Assembly (NCBI GenBank): GCA_030632095.1
Contig: DAOVJU010000176.1
Span: 1-6,970, forward strand
DNA: 6,970 bases
Source of the DNA: Chlorobiota bacterium
Lineage (GTDB): Bacteria; Bacteroidota; Bacteroidia; Bacteroidales; B39-G9
Direction: 5' to 3'
Part shown: positions 1-6,824 of the stretch, piece by piece
Layout of the letters: every line of letters starts with the position of its first letter
Position numbering within the stretch: position 1 is the first letter of the stretch
Notes under the pieces: generated by a model
Told to the model about the DNA's origin: nothing
The model's input: only the letters and a program-made list of their open reading frames with translations
The model's database searches: none
Position numbers and translations under genes: made by a program

Positions 1-1085
1 CTAAGTGAATTATCATAAGGCGTTCCAGCCATAGGAAAATTATTTGACCAGGTATTTCCGGTGATATAAATATTGCTATTACTGTCAAAAGCAAGTGAAC
101 TGCAGTAATCAGAGCTTGTGCCTCCGAGAAAAGTTGAGATCAATAAAGTTTGTAAATCAGAACTGAATTTTGAAACAAATATATCATAAGCACCATTAGT
201 TGTAGTATTGTATGCCCCTGATGTTGTCGGATAAGTGCTTGATGATGTTTCTCCCGTAATAAAAACATTCCCACTGCTGTCTAAAACCAAAAACCAAGGG
301 TCATCTCTGCCTGTTCCACCAACAAAAGTAGAAGCAATAAGAGGATCAATTACAAGCTCATAATCAGGATTATATCTGCCTGTTTCAAATCCATAAGTTT
401 TACCTTTTGTAGAATAAGCAACTTCAACATATTCTTTTCTGTTATTAATAATTTGGTATGCAACAGGTTTTGTAAATTTAATATTGCCTTCCGGTGTTTT
501 TATAATAAGTTCGCCGGTTTCAGAAATTTTAATCTTTTTACTGCCTTGAAGTTTAAGTTGTATGTTTTCGGGGTTTGTCAGGGGACTTATGTAAAAAAGT
601 TTTTCAATATTATTGCCATAAGCATTAAGTTTTACTTCTATGCCTTCCCAAACTTCACCAAGATTCACTGTTTGGAAAGTCGGAACATTACTTTGCCAAT
701 CATCACTGCTATTACCTGTAAAATAGTTTACTTTTGTTTGCGATTGCAGCTCTCCGTATACATTTGGCCTTTTCAAAACATCGCTTGTTTTAATAAAACC
801 TTCCCGCAAAACATAAGATTTAGTACTATTAATCGGTAAGCTATAAACAATTTCACCTGTATTGGTAACAAAGACTGTCCCTGAAAATGTTTCAGCATAA
901 AACGCTACTTCTGATTGTTGTTGACCGGCATTTTTTATCCACGGGATTTTTGTTTTGTTCATTTTCGCGGTAATTTCCGCTTTTTCTGCTTCAGGTAAAT
1001 CGTTTTGTTGAAAGGATGTTTGAGCATTTGCATTAATAATAAATATGCTCAATACCGCTGTTGAAAATAAATGTTTAAGTTGCAT
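1..1085 (-). CDS. Secreted SBBP-repeat beta-propeller protein, N-terminal part (3' end beyond window)
   Basis: An uninterrupted reading frame runs leftward from the ATG at 1085-1083 off the window edge, giving 361 residues with no stop. Residues 1-21 form a signal peptide (basic start, hydrophobic core, NANA before Q22). Residues about 47-245 resemble the N-terminal domain that precedes SBBP repeats in Bacteroidota surface proteins: NAGQ at 52-55, then VFVTNTGEIVYSL and, at the end, YELVIDPLIASTF. From about 250, SBBP (seven-bladed beta-propeller) repeats begin: STFVGGTGRDD at 252, GNVFITGETSSSTYPTTSGAY after it, and a second unit starting STFLGGTSSDY at 317, a period of 65 residues. Such proteins are exported, often large, and in this phylum often end in a type IX secretion sorting domain; that end is not visible here. 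No enzymatic function can be assigned. There is no Shine-Dalgarno-like sequence; the start is supported by the signal peptide. Confidence 0.88.
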   Translation of the reverse strand, partial: MQLKHLFSTAVLSIFIINANAQTSFQQNDLPEAEKAEITAKMNKTKIPWIKNAGQQQSEVAFYAETFSGTVFVTNTGEIVYSLPINSTKSYVLREGFIKTSDVLKRPNVYGELQSQTKVNYFTGNSSDDWQSNVPTFQTVNLGEVWEGIEVKLNAYGNNIEKLFYISPLTNPENIQLKLQGSKKIKISETGELIIKTPEGNIKFTKPVAYQIINNRKEYVEVAYSTKGKTYGFETGRYNPDYELVIDPLIASTFVGGTGRDDPWFLVLDSSGNVFITGETSSSTYPTTSGAYNTTTNGAYDIFVSKFSSDLQTLLISTFLGGTSSDYCSSLAFDSNSNIYITGNTWSNNFPMAGTPYDNSL

Positions 1086-1110
1086 TTGTAATTTATAGTT
1101 AAATAAATTC

Positions 1111-1118
1111 CAAATTTA
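1111..1118 (-). promoter_or_regulatory. Possible -7 promoter element for the SBBP gene
   Basis: Read on the minus strand, these bases are TAAATTTG, a perfect match to the Bacteroidota -7 consensus TAnnTTTG. It lies 25 bases upstream of the SBBP start codon, implying a leader of roughly 20 bases. No convincing TTTG at the -33 position is seen 19-21 bases further upstream, where the sequence is simply AT-rich. In such AT-rich DNA a single eight-base element can occur by chance, so the call is tentative. Confidence 0.3.
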
Positions 1119-1323
1119 TAAACAAATTATATATATGAATAATATTTTATCAGGATATAAACATAAATGTACAAAGTTTGATCTATTAACCTGAGTTCGA
1201 TATAAAATTATTATACAGCTTTTCGAGGTTTTTCAGAGGCAACACAGATTTTTGCATAACTAACGGGTTAATTCAATTTTTCTTACTGATTTTTTCTACT
1301 TTCGAAGCAAAATTCAAGATTGA

Positions 1324-2337
1324 ATGATAAAAGAAATACCTAGAGTTTCAGTAATACTGCCTTTCTTCAATGCAGACTCAACCCTGAACAGGGCCATTGA
1401 GAGTATTGTTACCCAGAGCCTGAAGAATTTTGAATGTATACTCATTAATAATAATTCTACCGATAAAAGTGTTGAGATAGCACAGAACCAAACGGAAAAA
1501 GACAAGCGTTTTATTCTCATCCATGAAAAAAATCAAGGTGTTATGTTTGCTTCAAATGCCGGATCAGAGCAAGCCCGGGGCAAATATATTGCCCGTATGG
1601 ATGCTGACGACTATGCATACTCAAACCGGTTGAAACTACAGGCCGAATTCCTGGATGCAAACCCGGATTATGGAGCAGTAACCGGGATGGTAAAGCACAT
1701 AAGCCATTCTGAAAACACAAAAGGTTTCGCCCGCTATGTGGAATGGGTAAATTCTGTTCAAACTTACCACGAAATACTGAACAGTCAGTTTATTGAATCG
1801 CCCATTGTAAACCCCTCTACCATGTGGCGAAAAGAGACGGCAAAAAAACACGGCATGTATAAATACGGAGATTTCCCTGAAGATTATGAAATGTGGTTGC
1901 GCTGGTTAAGTGAAGGGGTTAAAATTAAAAAGATTAGTGAACCCGTCCTCAAATGGCATGATTCAGATACCAGGCTTACACGCACACAAACTATTTACAG
2001 TGATTCTGCATTTTACAGGATAAAAACAAGATACTTGGCAATATGGCTTGAGAAGAACAATCCTTTTTATCCGCGGATTGCTGTTTGGGGAGCCAGTCGT
2101 ATTTCGCGCCGACGTGCCCGCTTGTTAAAACAGTACGGCTTAGAAATTGAATGTTACATCGACATTAAAAGAAACCGCCAACTGGATCAGGAAGTCATGT
2201 ACTACAATGAGATTCCTTCACCTGATAAAATATTTATCCTGTGCTATATTAAACAAATGAATGCCAGAGACGAAATACAAAATTTCCTGCACAGCAGAGG
2301 GTATCAGGAAGGGCTGAATTACCTTTTGGTTTCCTGA
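1324..2337 (+). CDS. GT2 family glycosyltransferase with C-terminal Rossmann-like domain
   Basis: This is a 337-residue cytoplasmic or membrane-associated glycosyltransferase that would transfer a sugar from an activated nucleotide donor. The N-terminal GT-A fold is clear: PRVSVILPFFNADSTLNRAI at residues 6-25, a nucleotide-contacting stretch INNNSTDKS at 41-49, and the metal-binding DXD motif as DADD at 93-96 in YIARMDADDYA. PEDYEMWLRW at 185-194 matches the acidic region that supplies the catalytic base in GT2 enzymes. Residues about 250-337 form a second small alpha/beta domain starting RIAVWGAS (251-258), followed by ECYIDIKR and ending EGLNYLLVS, as seen at the C-terminus of many Bacteroidota glycosyltransferases. 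No transmembrane helix is evident. Donor and acceptor cannot be deduced. No other glycan gene lies nearby, and sampled stretches are richer in G+C than the neighbouring genes. The start is chosen because the family motif begins six residues in; there is no Shine-Dalgarno sequence. Confidence 0.92.
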   Translation: MIKEIPRVSVILPFFNADSTLNRAIESIVTQSLKNFECILINNNSTDKSVEIAQNQTEKDKRFILIHEKNQGVMFASNAGSEQARGKYIARMDADDYAYSNRLKLQAEFLDANPDYGAVTGMVKHISHSENTKGFARYVEWVNSVQTYHEILNSQFIESPIVNPSTMWRKETAKKHGMYKYGDFPEDYEMWLRWLSEGVKIKKISEPVLKWHDSDTRLTRTQTIYSDSAFYRIKTRYLAIWLEKNNPFYPRIAVWGASRISRRRARLLKQYGLEIECYIDIKRNRQLDQEVMYYNEIPSPDKIFILCYIKQMNARDEIQNFLHSRGYQEGLNYLLVS

Positions 2338-2473
2338 ATAAAATGCTTTAGTTGTCCCTTGCCGAACCGTTTGCAATGAATAGTAATAAATGTTTCTTAT
2401 TTTTTCTTACAGTAAAGTTTCTATGATTATTCGCTCTCACATATTTAACCGTGTGTATTTCTTTTTCTTCATT

Positions 2474-2501
2474 CAACAAATCTATTTTTTTAGATTTGTT
2501 G
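2474..2501 (+). terminator. Perfect 11-bp hairpin, probable terminator after the glycosyltransferase gene
   Basis: CAACAAATCTA (2474-2484) and TAGATTTGTTG (2491-2501) are exact reverse complements around a six-T loop. The stem carries only three G-C pairs, and the sequence just after it on the plus strand is T-rich (GTTTCTT) but not a clean U-run. It lies 136 bases past the glycosyltransferase stop and 85 bases before the protease start, where an intrinsic terminator separating the two genes would be expected. The distance from the stop and the weak tail leave room for another role, such as an RNA-stabilising stem. Confidence 0.5.
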
Positions 2502-2586
2502 CGTTTCTTGTATCCACAATATTAATTACTTTTTCTAAATAAATAATTATTGTACATTCATAGCCCAAAATTATAAACAACTAATT

Positions 2587-5500
2587 ATGAAATCTTCCTT
2601 CTTGATTATCTTAATATTAGTCACTTTCAATATTAAAACATTTGCCCGGGAAACTGTATCATCAAAACCATGGATGAGATATACTGCGCTATCTCCGGAT
2701 GGTTCTCAAATTGCTTTTACTTACAAAGGAGATATTTATATCGTTTCTTCATCAGGTGGTAAAGCCATTCGCTTAACCAGTCATACTGCATATGATGTAA
2801 AACCGGTTTGGTCACATGATGGCAATACCATTGCTTTTGCATCAAATCGTTATGGAAATTTTGATCTTTTTATAATACCTTCTCAAGGTGGTAAAACAAA
2901 ACGACTTACTTTTTATTCAGCTGATGACTGGCCCACTGATTTTTCCATTAGTGATGATGCAGTAATCTTTAATTCTATCAGAATAGATAGTCAAAAATCC
3001 CTTTTATTTCATCGTTTAGGAGAATTGTATCGTGTTAAACTTGATGGTTCCCGGCCTGAACAAATTATGACAATACCTGCATGGGAAGCTAAATACAACA
3101 AGACCGGAGATCTGATTTTTGAAGAGATTAAAGGTTATGAAGATGAATTCAGAAAGCATCATACTTCCTCGGTTACCAGGGATATTTGGATTAAAAAAAC
3201 ATCTGGTGAATGTCAAAAATTAACAGATTTTGAAGGTGAAGATCGGAATGGAGTTTTTAGTTCAGACAGTTCCTTTTTCTATTTATCTGAACAATCAGGT
3301 ACATTTAATGTACACAAAGCTTACTTGAGTGATCCAAAAAACAGTGAACAAATCTCAACATTTGATACACATCCGGTTCGTTACTTGTCGGTTTCAAACA
3401 AAGGTATCTTATGTTACAGTTATAATGGAGAAATCTTCACTCAAAAGTCAGGGGAAGATGCTGTTAAAATTGAAATCGAAATTGAAGGTGATGAATCAAT
3501 CTTGCCGGAAAAACTATTGTTCGTAAATGGGAATGTTGCAGAAATGGTACCTTCTCCAAATGGGAAAGAAATTATTTTTATTTTTCGCGGTGAAGTTTTT
3601 GTTACAACTGTTGAAGGAAGCCTTACCAGGCGCTTAACTTTTACTCCAGAAGAAGAAAAAGATATAGACATAAGTAAAGATGGAAAATCGATAGTTTATG
3701 CTTCTGAAAGAAATAATAGCTGGAATTTATACATCCAAAAAATCCCGGATGAAGATGATAAATATTTTTCAACAACACTTGAGTCCAAAGAAGAAGTCTT
3801 ATTGGCCAATAATTTTGAAACTTTTCAACCAAAATTTTCACCAAACTCAAAAGAAGTAGCTTTTATAGAAGAACGGGTAAAACTAAAAAAGATTAACATT
3901 AAGACAAAAGAGATCACATCAATCCATGATGGGCAGCATAATTTTTCATATGCCGATGGCGATCAATTTTATGAATGGAGTCCGGACGGTAAATGGTTTG
4001 CCATTGAATTTTATCCTGATCTATATTGGTTTAGTGAAGTAGGCCTTATTTCATCAGATGGCAAAGGAGAAATTATAAATCTTACTCAAAGCGGCTTTTC
4101 TGATTATGTCCCACAATGGTCAAAGGATGGTTCTGTTTTATATTGGTTATCCGATCGTGATGGTATGCATAGTGTTGCAAAAACAGGTTCATCTGAAGCT
4201 GATGTTTATGGTGTTTTCTTAACTCAACAAGCATATGACAAGTATAAGCTGAAAAAAAATGAATACGAATTACTTTATGGGGAAGAAAAAGAAAAAAAGG
4301 AAGATGAAAAAGATTCAAAAAAGAATAAAAAATCTGATGCCGATGATGAAAAAGAGATAAAGCCAATTGAAATAGATTTTGATCAAATTAAAAAGCGAAA
4401 AGAAAAATTTACACTTTTCTCTTCAAGGATGTCTGACGCACTGATAACCAAAGACATAAAACATCTGATTTATTTAGCCAGAGTTGAAAAAGAATATCAA
4501 TTGTGGAAAACAGACCTACGTACTAAAGAAACCAAATCACTTGGAAAATTTGGAAAAAAGGGAGGAAATATAGGAATGGATAAAGATGGTAAAAATATCT
4601 TTGTACTAAGCAGTGGTAAGATTTTCAAAATTGATCTTAAAGATAGTAAGAAGAAACCTGTCAAAATAAGTGGTGAAATGTCATTTAATCTGACTGCTGA
4701 ACGACTTTACCTGATGGATCATGTTACCAGGCAAGTAGAGAAAAAATTTCTTGATACTGATCTTCATGGTGTAGCATGGGACAAATTATCCGAAAATTAT
4801 AAACAATTTGTTGCAGATATTAATAATGATCACGATTTTGAAGACATCTTAAGTGAATTACTGGGTGAATTAAATGCTTCGCATACAGGTGCCCGATACC
4901 GTTCCGGAAATAAAGAAGGTGACAAAACAGCCTCATTGGGAGCATTCTACGATAACAGCTATCAAGGTGCGGGCTTAAAAATTCTGGAAGTTATGGAGGG
5001 CAGTCCATTAATTCAAGGGGAGAAAAAGATCAAGCCAGGAATCATTATTGAAGCAATTGATGGAACTTCCATTACATCAAAAATGAATTATTATCCGCTG
5101 CTTAATCGAAAAACAGGAAAAATTACAATTCTATCTTTATATAACCCTGCGACTAAAGAAAAATGGAAAGAAGCAGTAAAACCAATTTCTATTTCATCTG
5201 AAAATGAATTACGCTATCAGCGTTGGATCAAGAGAAATAGAGAAAAAACCCATCAATTATCTGGTGATAAAATCGGATATATGCACATTCGAAATATGAG
5301 CGACTACAGTTTTCGTGAATTTCTGGAAGATGTAATGGGTGAGGAAGTTAATAAGCAAGCTCTTATTGTTGACACTCGTTTTAACGGTGGTGGAGATTTA
5401 GTTGATGATATTTGTTCATTTTTAAGTGGCGAAAAGTATATGGAATTTAAAGGTCATGATCGAATTATAGGTTTTGAATCTCAAAGAAGATGGACCAAAC

Positions 5501-5817
5501 CTTCTGTTATGTTAATTTCCGAATCAAATTACTCCGATGCGCACTGCACACCTGTAGCTTATAAAGATCTGCAGATTGGTAAACTAATAGGAATGCCTGT
5601 TCCGGGAACCTGTAGTTTTGTCTGGTGGGAAAGAATGCAAAACGGTGTTGTTTTTGGAATTCCAAATATGGCTGTTACTGATATTTCCGGAGATGTGCTG
5701 GAAAACAAACAATTGGAACCTGATATTAAAATTAAAAATGAATTTGATAAAATCAGTACAGGACAAGATCAACAAATTAAAGAAGCCGTAAAAGAATTAT
5801 TGAAACAAATTGAATAA
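2587..5817 (+). CDS. Exported tricorn-type protease (S41 family serine peptidase with TolB-like propeller and PDZ domains)
   Basis: The 1076-residue product has the full tricorn architecture. Residues 1-20 are a signal peptide ending TFA, so it acts outside the cytoplasm, probably in the periplasm. Residues about 30-310 and 315-700 form two beta-propellers built of TolB/PD40-like blades, visible as SPDG (36), SHDG (76), SPNG (323), SKDG (363), SPNS (418), SPDG (465) and SKDG (512). A Lys/Glu/Asp-rich linker at about 555-600 interrupts the second propeller. A helical core domain (about 705-775) is followed by PDZ (about 783-870) and the S41 peptidase domain (about 880-1060). The tricorn catalytic residues are all recognisable: S765-H766 in LNASHTG, S983-D984 in NYSDAH, and E1039 in LENKQLEPD. 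The S41 substrate-binding loop is FNGGGD (932-937). The family degrades peptides and unfolded proteins; propellers gate access to the active site. Length is close to archaeal tricorn. It appears to be a single-gene unit, with no Shine-Dalgarno sequence; the signal peptide fixes the start. Confidence 0.95.
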   Translation: MKSSFLIILILVTFNIKTFARETVSSKPWMRYTALSPDGSQIAFTYKGDIYIVSSSGGKAIRLTSHTAYDVKPVWSHDGNTIAFASNRYGNFDLFIIPSQGGKTKRLTFYSADDWPTDFSISDDAVIFNSIRIDSQKSLLFHRLGELYRVKLDGSRPEQIMTIPAWEAKYNKTGDLIFEEIKGYEDEFRKHHTSSVTRDIWIKKTSGECQKLTDFEGEDRNGVFSSDSSFFYLSEQSGTFNVHKAYLSDPKNSEQISTFDTHPVRYLSVSNKGILCYSYNGEIFTQKSGEDAVKIEIEIEGDESILPEKLLFVNGNVAEMVPSPNGKEIIFIFRGEVFVTTVEGSLTRRLTFTPEEEKDIDISKDGKSIVYASERNNSWNLYIQKIPDEDDKYFSTTLESKEEVLLANNFETFQPKFSPNSKEVAFIEERVKLKKINIKTKEITSIHDGQHNFSYADGDQFYEWSPDGKWFAIEFYPDLYWFSEVGLISSDGKGEIINLTQSGFSDYVPQWSKDGSVLYWLSDRDGMHSVAKTGSSEADVYGVFLTQQAYDKYKLKKNEYELLYGEEKEKKEDEKDSKKNKKSDADDEKEIKPIEIDFDQIKKRKEKFTLFSSRMSDALITKDIKHLIYLARVEKEYQLWKTDLRTKETKSLGKFGKKGGNIGMDKDGKNIFVLSSGKIFKIDLKDSKKKPVKISGEMSFNLTAERLYLMDHVTRQVEKKFLDTDLHGVAWDKLSENYKQFVADINNDHDFEDILSELLGELNASHTGARYRSGNKEGDKTASLGAFYDNSYQGAGLKILEVMEGSPLIQGEKKIKPGIIIEAIDGTSITSKMNYYPLLNRKTGKITILSLYNPATKEKWKEAVKPISISSENELRYQRWIKRNREKTHQLSGDKIGYMHIRNMSDYSFREFLEDVMGEEVNKQALIVDTRFNGGGDLVDDICSFLSGEKYMEFKGHDRIIGFESQRRWTKPSVMLISESNYSDAHCTPVAYKDLQIGKLIGMPVPGTCSFVWWERMQNGVVFGIPNMAVTDISGDVLENKQLEPDIKIKNEFDKISTGQDQQIKEAVKELLKQIE

Positions 5818-5947
5818 AAAGAAGTTTTTGTATGGGATAATTTCATCTATAGTTATTGCTTTCGTTTTTAAAAGTAAAAAAGTTTTGCAAACCATTGAAA
5901 CCGTTCTTTAATATATACCTGTGTTGAGTTACGTAATCTATTCATTA

Positions 5948-6205
5948 TCAGTCGTAATGGAATCTACAGCTATAAATCAATATCTCATTTTCAATTACTT
6001 GATAAACTAGTCTATGCTCATGGTTAATACGCCTCGACCAATAACCTGATAAATCATATTTTAATATTTCTGGTTTCCCAATCCCATCAAAAGGATTTCT
6101 TTGAATGTCTTTTATTAGTCTATTGATTTTTTTAACAATCTTTTTGTCAATGGATTGCCAATAAACATAATCTTCCCAAGCATTTTTTGAGAATGTAATA
6201 ACCAT
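5948..6205 (-). CDS. yoeB: YoeB family toxin, ribosome-dependent mRNA interferase
   Basis: This 85-residue protein is a RelE-superfamily toxin of the YoeB type. YoeB binds the ribosomal A site and cleaves mRNA there, stopping translation when its antitoxin is lost. The family signature runs the whole length: WEDYVYWQSIDKK (10-22), INRLIKDIQRNPFDGIGKPE (27-46), LSGYWSRRI (52-60) and EHRLVY (63-68), ending CRFHYD. The active-site residues known from Escherichia coli YoeB fall at identical numbers: E46, R65, H83 and Y84, so the toxin looks catalytically intact. The start codon lies one base after the antitoxin stop, a layout typical of translational coupling in this operon. It converges with the protease gene, and the 130 bases between them hold no clear terminator. 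Confidence 0.96.
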   Translation of the reverse strand: MVITFSKNAWEDYVYWQSIDKKIVKKINRLIKDIQRNPFDGIGKPEILKYDLSGYWSRRINHEHRLVYQVIENEILIYSCRFHYD

Positions 6206-6206
6206 T

Positions 6207-6458
6207 TTAGTTCTCTAATTTAGGCTTTACTGTCTTTCCAGATTTCATTTGCTGAATAGATTCATATAGCCTGTCTGCATTTTTCTTTGAGCTTAATAAA
6301 TGTAAGGTCTCCATTATTGAGTTATATTCATCAAGTGAAATCATAACAGTTCCCTTTCCACTTCTTCTTTTTATTATCAATGTTTCGTTGTCATCTTCAA
6401 CACTATCAAGAAATCTTTTTAGTTCGCTCCTAAACTCTGAAAAATTTGCTGCTATCAT
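6207..6458 (-). CDS. yefM: YefM family antitoxin (Phd/YefM)
   Basis: This 83-residue protein is the first gene of the operon and the partner of the YoeB toxin. YefM wraps around YoeB to block it, and the complex represses its own promoter. The N-terminal DNA-binding half shows NFSEFRSELKRFLDSV (5-20) and IIKRRSGKGTVMISLDEYNS (28-47); R10 and R31 align with arginines that contact DNA in Escherichia coli YefM. The C-terminal half, TLHLLSSKKNADRLYESI (51-68) followed by KSGKT, matches the toxin-neutralising segment, expected to be unfolded when free and prone to proteolysis. The length equals that of the Escherichia coli protein. No Shine-Dalgarno sequence precedes the ATG, which is the only sensible start because residue 10 must be the conserved arginine. 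Confidence 0.95.
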   Translation of the reverse strand: MIAANFSEFRSELKRFLDSVEDDNETLIIKRRSGKGTVMISLDEYNSIMETLHLLSSKKNADRLYESIQQMKSGKTVKPKLEN

Positions 6459-6485
6459 CTTTTAAAATATTAAAGTCCGTAATTA

Positions 6486-6503
6486 GGTACAAATATAAGT
6501 ACT
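6486..6503. promoter_or_regulatory. Candidate YefM-YoeB operator: two GTAC-core motifs 12 bp apart
   Basis: GGTACA (6486-6491) and AGTACT (6498-6503) each have a GTAC centre, and their centres are 12 bp apart. They straddle the -7 promoter element. In Escherichia coli the YefM-YoeB operator consists of two adjacent palindromes with TGTACA cores, also 12 bp centre to centre. The match here is to the GTAC core and spacing; the flanking bases are poorly palindromic, so the assignment is inference from position and geometry. Confidence 0.45.
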
Positions 6504-6520
6504 CTTGCTGGCATATCAAA
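6490..6520 (-). promoter_or_regulatory. Bacteroidota-type promoter of the yefM-yoeB operon
   Basis: On the minus strand the sequence is TTTG (6520-6517), a 19-base spacer, then TATATTTG (6497-6490). Both elements match the Bacteroidota consensus TTTG / TAnnTTTG exactly and the spacing is in the normal 19-21 range. Transcription would start near 6484, giving a leader of about 25 bases before the antitoxin ATG at 6458. This is the best promoter in the window. Confidence 0.8.
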
Positions 6521-6824
6521 ATCTTGTAGAATGTTTTGTGCATCACTGTTTATGCAACCCAACAACGTAATATAGCTATTGTTTATATTTCCATTATACC
6601 TGTTTGTTATTTTCATTTTCAAAATTAGCTATTTTTAATATAAATCGTCCAGAGGACTTTTAATTCTTCCAAATAGTGCGCTTTTAACAACAGAGTAACG
6701 CATGTGGATTTTTTTGTATTCGAGGACAATATTTTGTATATTTACTATAATGCTAATATTGGCTGTAAAATATATGTTAGCCGTATAATTCCAACTATTA
6801 ATAAATAAATGAAAGGGGTTAAAA
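6521..6824. other. Non-coding region between the toxin-antitoxin promoter and the right-edge gene
   Basis: This AT-rich stretch separates two divergent genes and contains no reading frame with recognisable protein character. One lone integron-like half-site (ACCCAAC, 6557-6563) and a short stem (TGCAT, eight-base loop, ATGCA) sit in the first 50 bases, with no matching partner nearby. A weak promoter candidate for the right-edge gene is TTTG (6733-6736) with TAATATTG (6754-6761), one mismatch in the -7 box and a short 17-base spacer. Nothing else is supported. Confidence 0.4.

Noticed and set aside
453..839. Plus-strand frame of 128 codons
   Set aside because: It is the opposite strand of the SBBP gene, whose frame has a signal peptide and family motifs; the plus-strand product is Phe/Asn/Cys-rich with no domain character.
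1247..1254. GATTTTTG as a -7 promoter box for the glycosyltransferase
   Set aside because: It misses the first conserved T and has no TTTG at the -33 position, so the match is too weak in T-rich DNA.
2423..2542. ATG frame encoding a 39-residue, very Phe-rich hydrophobic peptide
   Set aside because: The composition follows from the T-rich non-coding DNA, it contains the whole 2474-2501 hairpin, and there is no ribosome binding site or other sign of translation.
4082..4366. Minus-strand frame of 94 codons inside the protease gene
   Set aside because: It is an antisense shadow of the strongly supported protease frame and encodes a His/Leu/Phe-rich sequence without domain features.
5818..5947. 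Terminator between the convergent protease and toxin genes
   Set aside because: Only A/T-only complementary runs such as TTTTT/AAAAA around 5866-5881 are present; no stem with G-C pairs followed by a T-run is seen on either strand.
6557..6563. Integron attC-like half-site (ACCCAAC matches RYYYAAC) beside the toxin-antitoxin operon
   Set aside because: No matching GTTRRRY partner lies at a suitable distance; the nearest similar string, GTTAGCC at 6776-6782, has a wrong base and is more than 200 bases away.
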